A DNA stretch of 38,231 nucleotides, from the IMG/VR virus record IMGVR_UViG_3300042556_000959, positions 1 to 38,231 of that record. One strand, given 5' to 3'. The stretch comes from a virus. Made by a program: the position numbers and the translations under genes. Shown one piece after another: positions 26,194-33,487 of this stretch; the stretch's first letter is position 1, and every line of letters starts with the position of its first letter. The notes below the pieces were generated by a model that was given only the letters and a program-made list of their open reading frames with translations, ran no database searches and was not told the origin of the DNA.

Positions 26194-26937
26194 TTATAGT
26201 ATTTTTTTAGCTTTCTTTTTGCTTGATGGTGCTGAACCAGAAAATGTTGAAGCTAATAATGCAACACTGGTGCCTAATAATAGAGCACTCTTAGCGACCG
26301 AAGCAGCACCTGTCAAAGTTCTTTTTGTTTCTCTCAATAGGCCACCAAATTCAGAACCAGAGCTTTTGTTTGAACCACTACCACCAACTTTACCAATTGC
26401 GGCAGCTGCTGCAGATTTACCAGCTGCAATCAACCTAGCTAAAACTTTGGCCATTAAAAGAACAATCATAACAGGCAGTGCTTTTATCCATGCTATCAAC
26501 TGATTAATTTTCATAACAACAGTTGCCAACATTTTGAAAAAGTTATCAATCGTTTTTAACAATCTATTTATTAACTTCAATTTAGCCTTCACCCATTTGA
26601 TTGCTTCACTCAATTGAGTTTTAATAGCGCCACTTTTCGATTCATTTAACTGTGCACTCTCTGTCGAATCTCTTTTTGTTCGATTTGAATTTCTGATTGC
26701 AGTGTGTTGATTTTTTACATAATAAGGTAATGTAACTTTAGGATCACTAATTGCTACTGTATGATAATTTGTAAAAGAAACAATTGTGCCATTTCTATGA
26801 CCTCTGGCTAATTCTGGTGTTGTTGGACGACCAGGAACATTCATACGATCACCAACCACCAATGGTCGTGGTGGATTAGTTTCTACGACACTATTATATT
26901 TACTTTCATCGTATTCGATTTCCGCTAATACTGGCAT
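26194..26937 (-). CDS. Membrane-helix-containing tail protein between the two spike parts (247 aa)
   Basis: The first ~75 residues look like a small beta domain (VVGDRMNVPGRPTTPELARG, GTIVSFTNYHTVAI). Residues ~90-143 are basic and amphipathic helical (KWVKAKLKLINRLLKTIDNF). Residues 145-172 are strongly hydrophobic (LIAWIKALPVMIVLLMAKVL), then Ala-rich, Gly/Ser-rich and a second hydrophobic patch at 212-232 (SVAKSALLLGTSVALLAS) before a Lys-rich end (KKKAKKIL). Strong ribosome site GAGGAG. It replaces, by position, the middle of T4 gp5. It could be a hub-associated membrane-inserting factor used in penetration, or a scaffold. The function is not established and no homologue is recognised. 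Confidence 0.65.
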   Translation of the reverse strand: MPVLAEIEYDESKYNSVVETNPPRPLVVGDRMNVPGRPTTPELARGHRNGTIVSFTNYHTVAISDPKVTLPYYVKNQHTAIRNSNRTKRDSTESAQLNESKSGAIKTQLSEAIKWVKAKLKLINRLLKTIDNFFKMLATVVMKINQLIAWIKALPVMIVLLMAKVLARLIAAGKSAAAAAIGKVGGSGSNKSSGSEFGGLLRETKRTLTGAASVAKSALLLGTSVALLASTFSGSAPSSKKKAKKIL

Positions 26938-26948
26938 TTTATCTCCTC

Positions 26949-27407
26949 TTATTCCTCTGGTTCTTCAGGTGTATCTGTTGGTTCTGCATTATAAGCATCT
27001 ACGTTATTGTTTGGATCTGTTCCTTCTAATTCTTCTGGATCAGCAAATTCTTCTTTTTGTGTATCTGTCATATCTGGTTCTTCAGATTGTTCAAACTTAT
27101 AACTATCTGGATCTTGCCAAATACCCGGCATAACACCTAACATACAAGGTGCTTGACCACTTTCACCATCTAAAAAGAATCCTAGAACCCAATCACCTAA
27201 CATCGGTGCTGAAAAATGTTTTGAGTGATTGATTGGATATACTGCTTGAGCCCAAGGCAAATTCTTTGTCGGTATTTCTTTACCATACCAACCAAATATC
27301 CTCACTTGGCAACGACCTAGTCCCAAAGGATCAACTCGGTTCTCTACAGCACCAACCCACCAAATAAAACCATTTAATCCAGCAAAATTATTAACTGTTT
27401 TTGACAT
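26949..27407 (-). CDS. 5: gp5 OB-fold domain, baseplate hub (separate gene)
   Basis: A 152-aa protein that matches the N-terminal OB domain of T4 gp5: FIWWVGAVENRVDPLGLGRC, QVRIFGWYGKEIPTKNLPWA, QAVYPINH, GDWVLGFFLDGESGQAPCM and GVMPG. This domain binds the gp27 ring and holds the spike. Residues ~103-152 are an acidic tail (EELEGTDPNNN, EPTDTPEEPEE) with no lysozyme or beta-helix after it, so the T4 three-domain protein is split here; the needle is the gene at 26185. It follows gp27 directly, as expected for its partner. Part of the ribosome site (AGGA) overlaps the end of gp27. Confidence 0.88.
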   Translation of the reverse strand: MSKTVNNFAGLNGFIWWVGAVENRVDPLGLGRCQVRIFGWYGKEIPTKNLPWAQAVYPINHSKHFSAPMLGDWVLGFFLDGESGQAPCMLGVMPGIWQDPDSYKFEQSEEPDMTDTQKEEFADPEELEGTDPNNNVDAYNAEPTDTPEEPEE

Positions 27408-27413
27408 CTCATT

Positions 27414-28757
27414 TTATCCTGTAAATCCAGCCGAAGCAGCATACTTTGTAGGTACACTATCTTTGGCCAGTTCCAATACTGTTTTATATTCATTCATAGT
27501 AATCATATGACGCACTGCTGTAATCAAATATTTGCCTGAGTAGTAAGAATCCGCTTTCTTAGATTCTGGTGTCAAAGACAATAAAGAAAAGTTTAAAGTT
27601 TGGCCAACTGTCAAAGCTGGATCTCCAGGCACCGATATCTTTATTCTAATATAATTGGTCAACGACAATTGTGCCGTTCTATGGGGTATATAAGTTTCAG
27701 CAAATATATCGGCAGCTGTTGCTGATCCTTCTACCGTACCACCTTCAACCTCTTCATCTTCAGGATCACGACCATTATTTTCTATGTATTCTACAATTTT
27801 TTGATTAAAATTTGAGAATGTTAATTTATAAACAGCTCTCGATGTATCTGTTAAACTGTCACCATATCGATTCGAATAATCATTGACAATAGGTGCTCTG
27901 TTCAAAGATTTTGATTTTTTGTCATATGATTTATAATCAAACTCTGTTGTTTTTAATCTTCGTGTTAATACATCAATCGACAACAAATGATTTGCAAATA
28001 TTCCCGAATTAATTCCGTGTAATGTATCGAATGAATTCAATATCTCGTATGTGGTAACATTATATACATTACTGTGCATATTCTTCTCATCGGTATTTTT
28101 TGGATTATAACTGTAATTATAATATGGTGGTTGTGTCATCAACTTTTGTAACGACTTAAAATTGAAACCATATTTGTTTTCAAAAAACACCATGTCAGCA
28201 CCAGGTACACCTGAAGATGGTCGAGCATAGTTTGACATCCAATTGATTGCATCAAATGGTTTGATTGTTGGTATATTGAAATCATATACACCATATGTTT
28301 CATCTATTTCCATTTTATCATCAGGTATACCCAATTCATTACTCAATATGTCATATACATTTTCAGATATGGTAGATTGTGGATATGATTTACAAATCTT
28401 ATATTGTTCAGACAATAACATTTCTTCTGAACAAAAATATAAACAATACGATTCAGTATACATATTGTTTTCAAGTTTTCTTTTATCAACTTTGTATACA
28501 CGGAATGTTTTATCAACTTCCGCCACACCATTTACTTTAGCAAAAGTCATTCTCAGAAATTCTGTACCATTCATACTCAACAACTCAATATAACCCATAG
28601 AATCTGCAACCATCACATATCCTGAAGCAGTATTGTTGAATATATCTTCGTGATACGATAGTTCAACCATGATATTCTTCAAGTCCATGTTTTGCACGGA
28701 ATTGACCAACATCAAATTGACTAGAGCATAGTCCTTAGGATATAGAATACCTGCCAT
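27414..28757 (-). CDS. 27: Baseplate hub protein gp27
   Basis: A 447-aa gp27-like protein (T4: 391 aa). Gp27 forms the trimeric cylinder through which the tube and spike are joined. The N-terminus LYPKDYALVNLMLVNSVQNM, the ELSYHEDIFNNTASGYVMV segment, FRVYKVDKRKLE, SVYDIL-type helix NVYDILSNELGIPD, and the IKPFDAINWMSNYARP signature are those of the hub family in T4-like phages. The C-terminal LTVGQTLNFSLLSL and YSGKYLITAVRHMI match the VgrG/gp27 tail domain. It lies next to the gp5 OB gene and gp53. The ATG is three bases after the gp53 stop with no obvious ribosome site, so coupling is likely. Confidence 0.88.
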   Translation of the reverse strand: MAGILYPKDYALVNLMLVNSVQNMDLKNIMVELSYHEDIFNNTASGYVMVADSMGYIELLSMNGTEFLRMTFAKVNGVAEVDKTFRVYKVDKRKLENNMYTESYCLYFCSEEMLLSEQYKICKSYPQSTISENVYDILSNELGIPDDKMEIDETYGVYDFNIPTIKPFDAINWMSNYARPSSGVPGADMVFFENKYGFNFKSLQKLMTQPPYYNYSYNPKNTDEKNMHSNVYNVTTYEILNSFDTLHGINSGIFANHLLSIDVLTRRLKTTEFDYKSYDKKSKSLNRAPIVNDYSNRYGDSLTDTSRAVYKLTFSNFNQKIVEYIENNGRDPEDEEVEGGTVEGSATAADIFAETYIPHRTAQLSLTNYIRIKISVPGDPALTVGQTLNFSLLSLTPESKKADSYYSGKYLITAVRHMITMNEYKTVLELAKDSVPTKYAASAGFTG

Positions 28758-28760
28758 GGT

Positions 28761-29393
28761 TTATTGACTCATCAACTCTTTAAATTGGTTTTCTATTTGT
28801 GAGGCATAGATATTGTTGACCAAATATATTTTTCTTTTTCTTTCATTTAGTTCAACCTCATAATCATAGATACTCAAAGCTTTTATCGATATAATTCTTT
28901 GAACAACAGTACCGTTTGCAAAATTTTGTGTTATTGTTTCTGGTGTCAATGAATCATATTCTTCTTTATCGATAATCATTGTTCTAGAAGTCCTACCACC
29001 TTCACTATTGTTTGTGCCAAATATTTTTTGATAATGCTTTACTGTTTGTTGAGCATATGATATAACGCTTGGTACTTCGGCTTCTTCTGCTTCGGCAGCA
29101 TACTTATCTTCAATATATATTTTTAACTGTTGTGATGTAAGAGGCCATTGCCATTGTGGATCAATAATTTGATTGGCATACAATACTAACCAATGCCTAT
29201 TCACATCTCCGTAATATTTACTGGCCACAATCTCTGGTGTATCACCTTCTTGTATATCATAAGAATAAAATAATAAAGGATTGGTTAAAAGTGACGGAAT
29301 GAACGTTGTTCTGGCCATTAAATTTGTGGCCAATACCGCATTGTTCTTGTAGTCACTCGATGCTACTTTTGGAAAATTTTCAAAATATAACAT
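28761..29393 (-). CDS. 53: Baseplate wedge subunit gp53
   Basis: A 210-aa homologue of T4 gp53 (196 aa), a wedge protein with a LysM-like domain that helps close the wedge ring around the hub. The core is at residues ~40-90: NPLLFYSYDIQEGDTPEIVA, SKYYGDVNRHWLVLYANQII and DPQWQWPLTSQQL. The EGDTPE...YG...HWL pattern is diagnostic. Residues ~165-210 end in a basic/hydrophobic stretch (NERKRKIYLVNNIYASQIEN). Its ATG overlaps the gp48 stop as TAATG, and GGAGGT inside the gp48 end acts as a strong ribosome site. Confidence 0.9.
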   Translation of the reverse strand: MLYFENFPKVASSDYKNNAVLATNLMARTTFIPSLLTNPLLFYSYDIQEGDTPEIVASKYYGDVNRHWLVLYANQIIDPQWQWPLTSQQLKIYIEDKYAAEAEEAEVPSVISYAQQTVKHYQKIFGTNNSEGGRTSRTMIIDKEEYDSLTPETITQNFANGTVVQRIISIKALSIYDYEVELNERKRKIYLVNNIYASQIENQFKELMSQ

Positions 29394-30592
29394 TAACGTA
29401 AACCTCCTTCGACACCGTAATAACCCTTTTGTATCTTGAGTTTGTCGAGTATCTCTGTTTCTTTAAATGTCATGGTTAGTGTGGTTTGTATTGGCGCACC
29501 GTCATCGTAAGCTGCCCAACCATTTGGTGCAAAATTAATATCAATGTCTGTTAATACACAATTTCCATATTTTGGTAGAAATGGATTTTCTTTACCATCA
29601 ATCATAAACTCAACATTAAAGATTGATGGCGGCACCAAATACATTGAATCTGAAGAAACTTCTTTTGCGGAGATTAATGTTGGTGCAAAGTGATACTTGA
29701 ATAGATTAACAATATAGTTTACTTCATTTGCTTCACCTTGTGAATTTGGTGTGAACACAAATGACAATTGAAAACTTCTTAGACCAATACCACGATAGAT
29801 CATTTGTAACTGTGGATTGATTGCATATCCTTGGCCCTTTAACATAACATCTTCTAAAGCACCACCATTAACACCAGGAATACGACCAAGAACACCTTTA
29901 GTGATTAAAGATATGGCAGCAGGATCAGTAGATACAATGTTACCTACTTGTTTTAGGCCACTCATAATGCCAGATACACCGCCACCAGCACTATTGTATG
30001 CATCCATAACTGAACCACCAATTTGAGACCGTCTTTGAGCTAATTGGTCAAGTGTTCTGAGTGTGTTGATTGAAGAACCTAAATCTGTTAATCTTAATTC
30101 ATCGTATGTTGAATTATATTGTGCATTGACTGTATCTGGCATATACAAAGATACAAATGCTTTAGGTTTAGTCCGTGTAGGAGTTACTTTTAATCCTTTT
30201 GTTATAACTTCTGAGAAAAATCCACCGCCACCAGATTCCTCGGTCAATTCATAAAGACCTGTGCTAGATTCTGTCCATGTGCTTTGTTCACCACTCATTG
30301 ATTCTATTTCACCCACTAGGCCACCAAATCCAGGTAAACCAACAGATTCACCTTCAATCAATTCTTCATTCAAAGGAACTTGGCCACCACCAGCGTAATG
30401 TGCTGGTATGATTTCTGATATAGAAAACTGAACGTAATGAGATTTTGATGGACTTGTTGCTAAATCTGAAGGATACTTATATGTTTGAACTCCAAGACCT
30501 CCATACAGCAAAGCTAGTGGACTATTTGGGTTAAATAGACCTGATGGTATCGATACACCAGCTATAGATGTTGGAATGGATAAGATAGCCAT
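29393..30592 (-). CDS. 48: Baseplate tail-tube cap gp48
   Basis: A 399-aa homologue of T4 gp48 (364 aa), the ring that caps the hub and from which gp54 and then the tail tube polymerise. The family pattern is clear in the C-terminal half: GQGYAINPQLQMIYRGIGLR, SFQLSFVFTPNSQGEANEVN, YLVPPSIFNVEFMIDGKE and GAPIQTTLTMTFKETEILDK. A Gly-rich linker lies in the middle. It is the first gene of the minus-strand block. An AGAGGAA ribosome site precedes the ATG, and a late-promoter-like CATAAATA lies 28 bases before it. Confidence 0.88.
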   Translation of the reverse strand: MAILSIPTSIAGVSIPSGLFNPNSPLALLYGGLGVQTYKYPSDLATSPSKSHYVQFSISEIIPAHYAGGGQVPLNEELIEGESVGLPGFGGLVGEIESMSGEQSTWTESSTGLYELTEESGGGGFFSEVITKGLKVTPTRTKPKAFVSLYMPDTVNAQYNSTYDELRLTDLGSSINTLRTLDQLAQRRSQIGGSVMDAYNSAGGGVSGIMSGLKQVGNIVSTDPAAISLITKGVLGRIPGVNGGALEDVMLKGQGYAINPQLQMIYRGIGLRSFQLSFVFTPNSQGEANEVNYIVNLFKYHFAPTLISAKEVSSDSMYLVPPSIFNVEFMIDGKENPFLPKYGNCVLTDIDINFAPNGWAAYDDGAPIQTTLTMTFKETEILDKLKIQKGYYGVEGGLR

Positions 30593-30628
30593 TGATTCCT
30601 CTAAAAAAAGTTATACATATTATTTATG
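30593..30628 (-). promoter_or_regulatory. Divergent intergenic region with late-promoter-like CATAAATA (minus strand)
   Basis: Only 33 bp separate the gp48 start (minus) from the gp4 start (plus). On the minus strand CATAAATA (30621-30628) is one mismatch from the T4 late octamer and is well placed for gp48: about 28 bases of leader to the ATG, with AGAGGAA as ribosome site. On the plus strand TATACATA (30612-30619) is also one mismatch away but lies only six bases before the gp4 ATG, too close to give a useful leader. How gp4 is started is therefore unclear. Confidence 0.4.
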
Positions 30629-31063
30629 GCATATTCTGGACGATTTACACCTAAAAACCCCCAAAAGTATGTTGGGGATGCAAATAACATCATTTACAGG
30701 TCCTCATGGGAATGTAAGGTAATGTCTTGGCTTGATAGAAACGATAACATTGTTTCTTGGGCTTCTGAAGAACTTATTATTCCTTATATATCTCCCGTAG
30801 ACGGTAGAAGGCACCGTTACTTTCCTGATTTTCTGGTCAAAGTTAAAACCCGTGATGGTTTAGTAAAAACTATGATATTAGAAGTGAAGCCAAAGAAGCA
30901 AACTGAGAAACCAGAACAAAGAAAAAGAATCACCAAACAATACATTAATGAGGTAGCCACTTGGGGAGTTAACCAAGCCAAATGGAAGGCCGCAACTGAG
31001 TTCTGCCTGGATCGTGGTTGGGAGTTCAAGATTCTAACTGAAGATCATCTGGGAATCAACTAA
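30626..31063 (+). CDS. 4: Head completion nuclease gp4
   Basis: A 145-aa homologue of T4 gp4 (150 aa), a head-completion protein added after DNA packaging and before tail joining. The N-terminus MAYSGRFTPKNPQKYVGDAN is typical. The TnsA/type-II-endonuclease-like core is visible: YRSSWECKVMSWLDRN, E60-type acidic residues, RRHRYFPDFLV (P-D), and MILEVKPKKQT (E-x-K), which is the PD-(D/E)xK pattern. Nuclease activity would fit trimming of DNA ends. The ATG has no clear ribosome site. It is followed after eight bases by the gp2-like gene, its partner in the T4 head-completion step. Confidence 0.88.
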   Translation: MAYSGRFTPKNPQKYVGDANNIIYRSSWECKVMSWLDRNDNIVSWASEELIIPYISPVDGRRHRYFPDFLVKVKTRDGLVKTMILEVKPKKQTEKPEQRKRITKQYINEVATWGVNQAKWKAATEFCLDRGWEFKILTEDHLGIN

Positions 31064-31071
31064 ATAATCAA

Positions 31072-31665
31072 ATGGCGTCTAAACTTACAACACTCGCAAA
31101 ACAAAAATCGGCTGATGAAATTCAAACGATGTCGAAAGACTCGTTAAAATGGTTAAAATCTAAAATTTCTGATTTAGGAAATCCAGCAACCATACGATCA
31201 ACCATCAACCGTGAAGATTTTAGACAAAAGAATAACTTTGGTCTAGGTGGACTATACTTTTTTTATTATAGTCCAATCGGTAAAAAAGATTTGCCTTATT
31301 ATGATAAATTCCCTTTGGTATTGGTATTAGAGAAGTATTCAGATGGTATTTTAGGATTAAACCTACATTACCTACCATTACAGTATAGACTGGCATTTTT
31401 GGGAAAACTGATGGATTTCGCTGTCCTTGATAGGAAAGACGATATTAAGAAGATGAGAGTCACCTATGAGATTCTTGGCGCCTCCAAGCGGTTTAAAGAG
31501 TTTCGGCCATGTCTTAAAAAGTATTTGTATGGTCAAATCCAGTCAAAATTACTTGCCATACAGCCAAATGAATGGGACGTTGCGGCATATTTGCCTATTC
31601 ATATGTTTGCCAAAGCACAGCCAGCCACAGTCTGGCAAGAATCACTGGACGAAATAAGGAAATAA
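31072..31665 (+). CDS. 2: DNA end protector, gp2-like
   Basis: A 197-aa protein. The central pattern GGLYFFYYSPIGKKDLPYYD, KFPLVLVLEKYSDGILGLNL, HYLPLQYR, FKEFRPCLKKYL and PNEWDVAAYLP is the one annotated as DNA end protector in T4-like marine phages. T4 gp2 protects the genome ends from host RecBCD and is added at head completion with gp4, and here the two genes are adjacent. The N-terminus is helical and basic. The protein is shorter than T4 gp2 (274 aa), and I cannot verify the homology to T4 itself, so an alternative head or neck completion role is possible. Confidence 0.6.
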   Translation: MASKLTTLAKQKSADEIQTMSKDSLKWLKSKISDLGNPATIRSTINREDFRQKNNFGLGGLYFFYYSPIGKKDLPYYDKFPLVLVLEKYSDGILGLNLHYLPLQYRLAFLGKLMDFAVLDRKDDIKKMRVTYEILGASKRFKEFRPCLKKYLYGQIQSKLLAIQPNEWDVAAYLPIHMFAKAQPATVWQESLDEIRK

Positions 31666-31676
31666 GGAAAGTTTAA

Positions 31677-32555
31677 ATGGCAATTTTCGATAACCTATTT
31701 GGCAATATTGGCCTTTTTGGTAACGAACCAGGCACTAGTGGTAGTATTAACGATTTCAAATCAAGTTTTGTTACTGACGTTGCAAGACCAAACAAATTTG
31801 ATGTGGAGATACCTGTACCTATCACATTGATACCTTTTAGAGGTATGTCAAGAATATTAAAGATGCGCTGTGAGAACGCAGAATTGCCAAGTAGAACATT
31901 TGCTACAGCAGATAGAAAAATAGGTTCTAATCCCGTTGAAAAGTTTCCGTATCAACCAACATACAATGATGTAGCGTTAACATTCATTGTTGGTGATGAT
32001 ATGAATGAAAGAATATTCTTTGACACATGGCAAGAATTTATAAACCCAACCTATTCGTTTAACTTTACATATAAAACTGATTATGTTTCAAACATCACAA
32101 TTAATCAGTATGATGTAGAGAATGATAAAAGTTATTCTGTAACATTGATAGATGCTTATCCAGTTTCAGTCAATCAATTAGATTTAGATTGGTCGGCTGA
32201 TGGACACCACAAACTAACCGTTGTGTTTGCCTATTCGTATTGGATGAATAACTCTGTTCAAGCATTAGGCACATCATTATTGTTAAGTGTTATATCTAGA
32301 ATCACTGCTGCTTTAGGTGGCATTGGTTCATTAGGCACTTTTGGTGATGAAGCAGATTTAGATAATCCTTTTACAACAATTGGAAATGACAACACAGGTA
32401 GAAGTGGTTATGATGGTTACGATGATTCTGGATCCTCATGGTTTGGTGGTTCAGATGATTTAGTGGAAGAACCTTTTCCTTTAGAGTATGAATCAGGCCA
32501 AGATTATTATGAAGAAAGTGGTCCGTTTCAATATTCAGAATGGGACGGTTATTAA
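31677..32555 (+). CDS. 54: Baseplate tail-tube initiator gp54 (tail-tube fold)
   Basis: A 292-aa protein of the gp19/gp54 tail-tube family: ARPNKFDVEIPVP, LKMRCENAELPSRTFATADR, KFPYQPTYNDVALTFIVGDD, FFDTWQEFINPTYSFNFTYK, NITINQYDVENDKSYSVTLI and DAYPVSVNQLDLDWSADGHH. With gp48 identified 1.1 kb away, the best role is gp54, the second ring that starts tube polymerisation. A major tube protein gp19 is usually shorter (about 160-200 aa). Residues ~215-292 are a Gly/Asp/Glu/Tyr-rich acidic tail ending SEWDGY, not typical of tube subunits and probably disordered. AGGAAAG precedes the ATG. Confidence 0.78.
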   Translation: MAIFDNLFGNIGLFGNEPGTSGSINDFKSSFVTDVARPNKFDVEIPVPITLIPFRGMSRILKMRCENAELPSRTFATADRKIGSNPVEKFPYQPTYNDVALTFIVGDDMNERIFFDTWQEFINPTYSFNFTYKTDYVSNITINQYDVENDKSYSVTLIDAYPVSVNQLDLDWSADGHHKLTVVFAYSYWMNNSVQALGTSLLLSVISRITAALGGIGSLGTFGDEADLDNPFTTIGNDNTGRSGYDGYDDSGSSWFGGSDDLVEEPFPLEYESGQDYYEESGPFQYSEWDGY

Positions 32556-32579
32556 TAATTTTTAAGGAGTGATAATAAA

Positions 32580-33305
32580 ATGGCTTTACCAAAAATTGAT
32601 TCGCCTGTATATGAAGTAGATTTACCGTTATCAAAGAAACACATTCGATTCAGACCGTTTCTTGTAAAAGAACAAAGAAACCTAATGATGGCGATGGAGT
32701 CGGATGATAAAGAAACAATTGAAAAGAATATTCGGCAAGTTTTACATAATTGCACATTGACACCAAACGTTGATATTGATTCATTACCAATTATTGACGT
32801 TGAGTTTTATTTTATTAATCTCAGAGCACGATCAGTTGGTGAAGTAATTGAAACCAAATATCGTTGTGAGAATGAAGTTAATGAAAAACCTTGTGGTAAT
32901 TTAATGGATACATCTATTAATCTTTTAGATATTAAGGTTGAATACAAAGAAGATGCCAAAGATATTATTCAATTAACTGATGCGATTGCAATCAAGTTGA
33001 AATATCCAGAATTTTCTTTGTTAGAAAGAGCAACAAAATTTAATAGTGCCACCGATATGGCATTTCAAATGATTGTTGAGAGTATCGAATATATCTTTGA
33101 CGGTGAACAATATTACTATGCCAAAGAGACCGATCCAACAGAAATGATTGAGTTTGTCGAATCTCTGAATCAAGATCAGTTTGCAAAAATAGAAAACTTT
33201 TTTAATAACTTACCAACAATGAATAAAGTTATTAAAACTACTTGTAGTAAGTGTGGTTATAACCACACGATAGAGGTGGAAGGGTTAGACAATTTTTTCG
33301 GTTAA
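32580..33305 (+). CDS. 26: Baseplate hub assembly protein gp26 (zero-frame product)
   Basis: A 241-aa protein of the T4 baseplate-assembly (gp26) family; T4 gp26 is 208 aa. The core LPLSKKHIRFRPFLVKEQRN, LMMAMESDDKETIEKNIRQV, LPIIDVEFYFINLRARSVGE and PEFSLLERATKF is typical. Two cysteine pairs, C121-x8-C130 and C-x-x-C near residue 223 (TCSKCGYNH), suggest a zinc ribbon. AAGGAGTG precedes the ATG. The stop at 33303 follows a slippery TTTTTTC, and the -1 frame continues with a gp51-like segment, so gp26 is probably one of two products from this gene, as with gpG and gpGT of lambda. Such proteins act as chaperones for the tape measure, encoded next. Confidence 0.85.
   Translation: MALPKIDSPVYEVDLPLSKKHIRFRPFLVKEQRNLMMAMESDDKETIEKNIRQVLHNCTLTPNVDIDSLPIIDVEFYFINLRARSVGEVIETKYRCENEVNEKPCGNLMDTSINLLDIKVEYKEDAKDIIQLTDAIAIKLKYPEFSLLERATKFNSATDMAFQMIVESIEYIFDGEQYYYAKETDPTEMIEFVESLNQDQFAKIENFFNNLPTMNKVIKTTCSKCGYNHTIEVEGLDNFFG
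33273..33299 (+). promoter_or_regulatory. Putative -1 programmed ribosomal frameshift site
   Basis: The heptamer T-TTT-TTC (33293-33299) in the gp26 frame allows both tRNAs to slip back one base. It is preceded by an internal Shine-Dalgarno-like AGAGGTGGAAGGG (33272-33284) about 8-9 bases upstream, the same layout as the stimulator of E. coli dnaX. The zero-frame stop follows one codon later. A perfect 18-bp palindrome (33251-33268) lies just upstream. No clear downstream pseudoknot is visible. Confidence 0.75.
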
Positions 33306-33487
33306 CATTTCGTCATGACAATTTAAGAAATTATTATAAAACAAACTTTTCTTTGATGCAACATCACAAGTATAGTTTAACTGAACTTGAAAATATGATA
33401 CCTTGGGAACGTGATATCTACGTTAATATGCTTATACAATTTATTGAAGAAGAAAACGAAAAGATAAAACAAAGACAAGGTAAATGA
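33299..33487 (+). CDS. 51: gp51-like extension, reached by -1 frameshift from gp26
   Basis: In the -1 frame the codons from 33299 to the TGA at 33485 encode 62 residues: RLTFRHDNLRNYYKTNFSLM, then QHHKYSLTELENMIPWERDI and a charged helix. The pattern N-F-x-L-M-x-x-H-x-Y-S-L-x-E-L-E-x-M-x-P-W-E-R is the signature of the baseplate hub assembly/tail chaperone extension in T4-like phages. The frame is open from 33263, but the first ATG (33356) is inside the motif and has no ribosome site, so independent initiation is unlikely. The fused product would be 302 aa. Its TGA overlaps the ATG of the next gene (ATGA). The name gp51 is by position and pattern. Confidence 0.75.
   Translation, partial: RLTFRHDNLRNYYKTNFSLMQHHKYSLTELENMIPWERDIYVNMLIQFIEEENEKIKQRQGK

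Noticed and set aside
33356-33487. Independent gp51 start at the ATG at 33356
   Set aside because: The ATG lies inside the conserved motif, has no Shine-Dalgarno, and would lose the RLTFRHDNL...NYYKTNF segment that is clearly protein-like.
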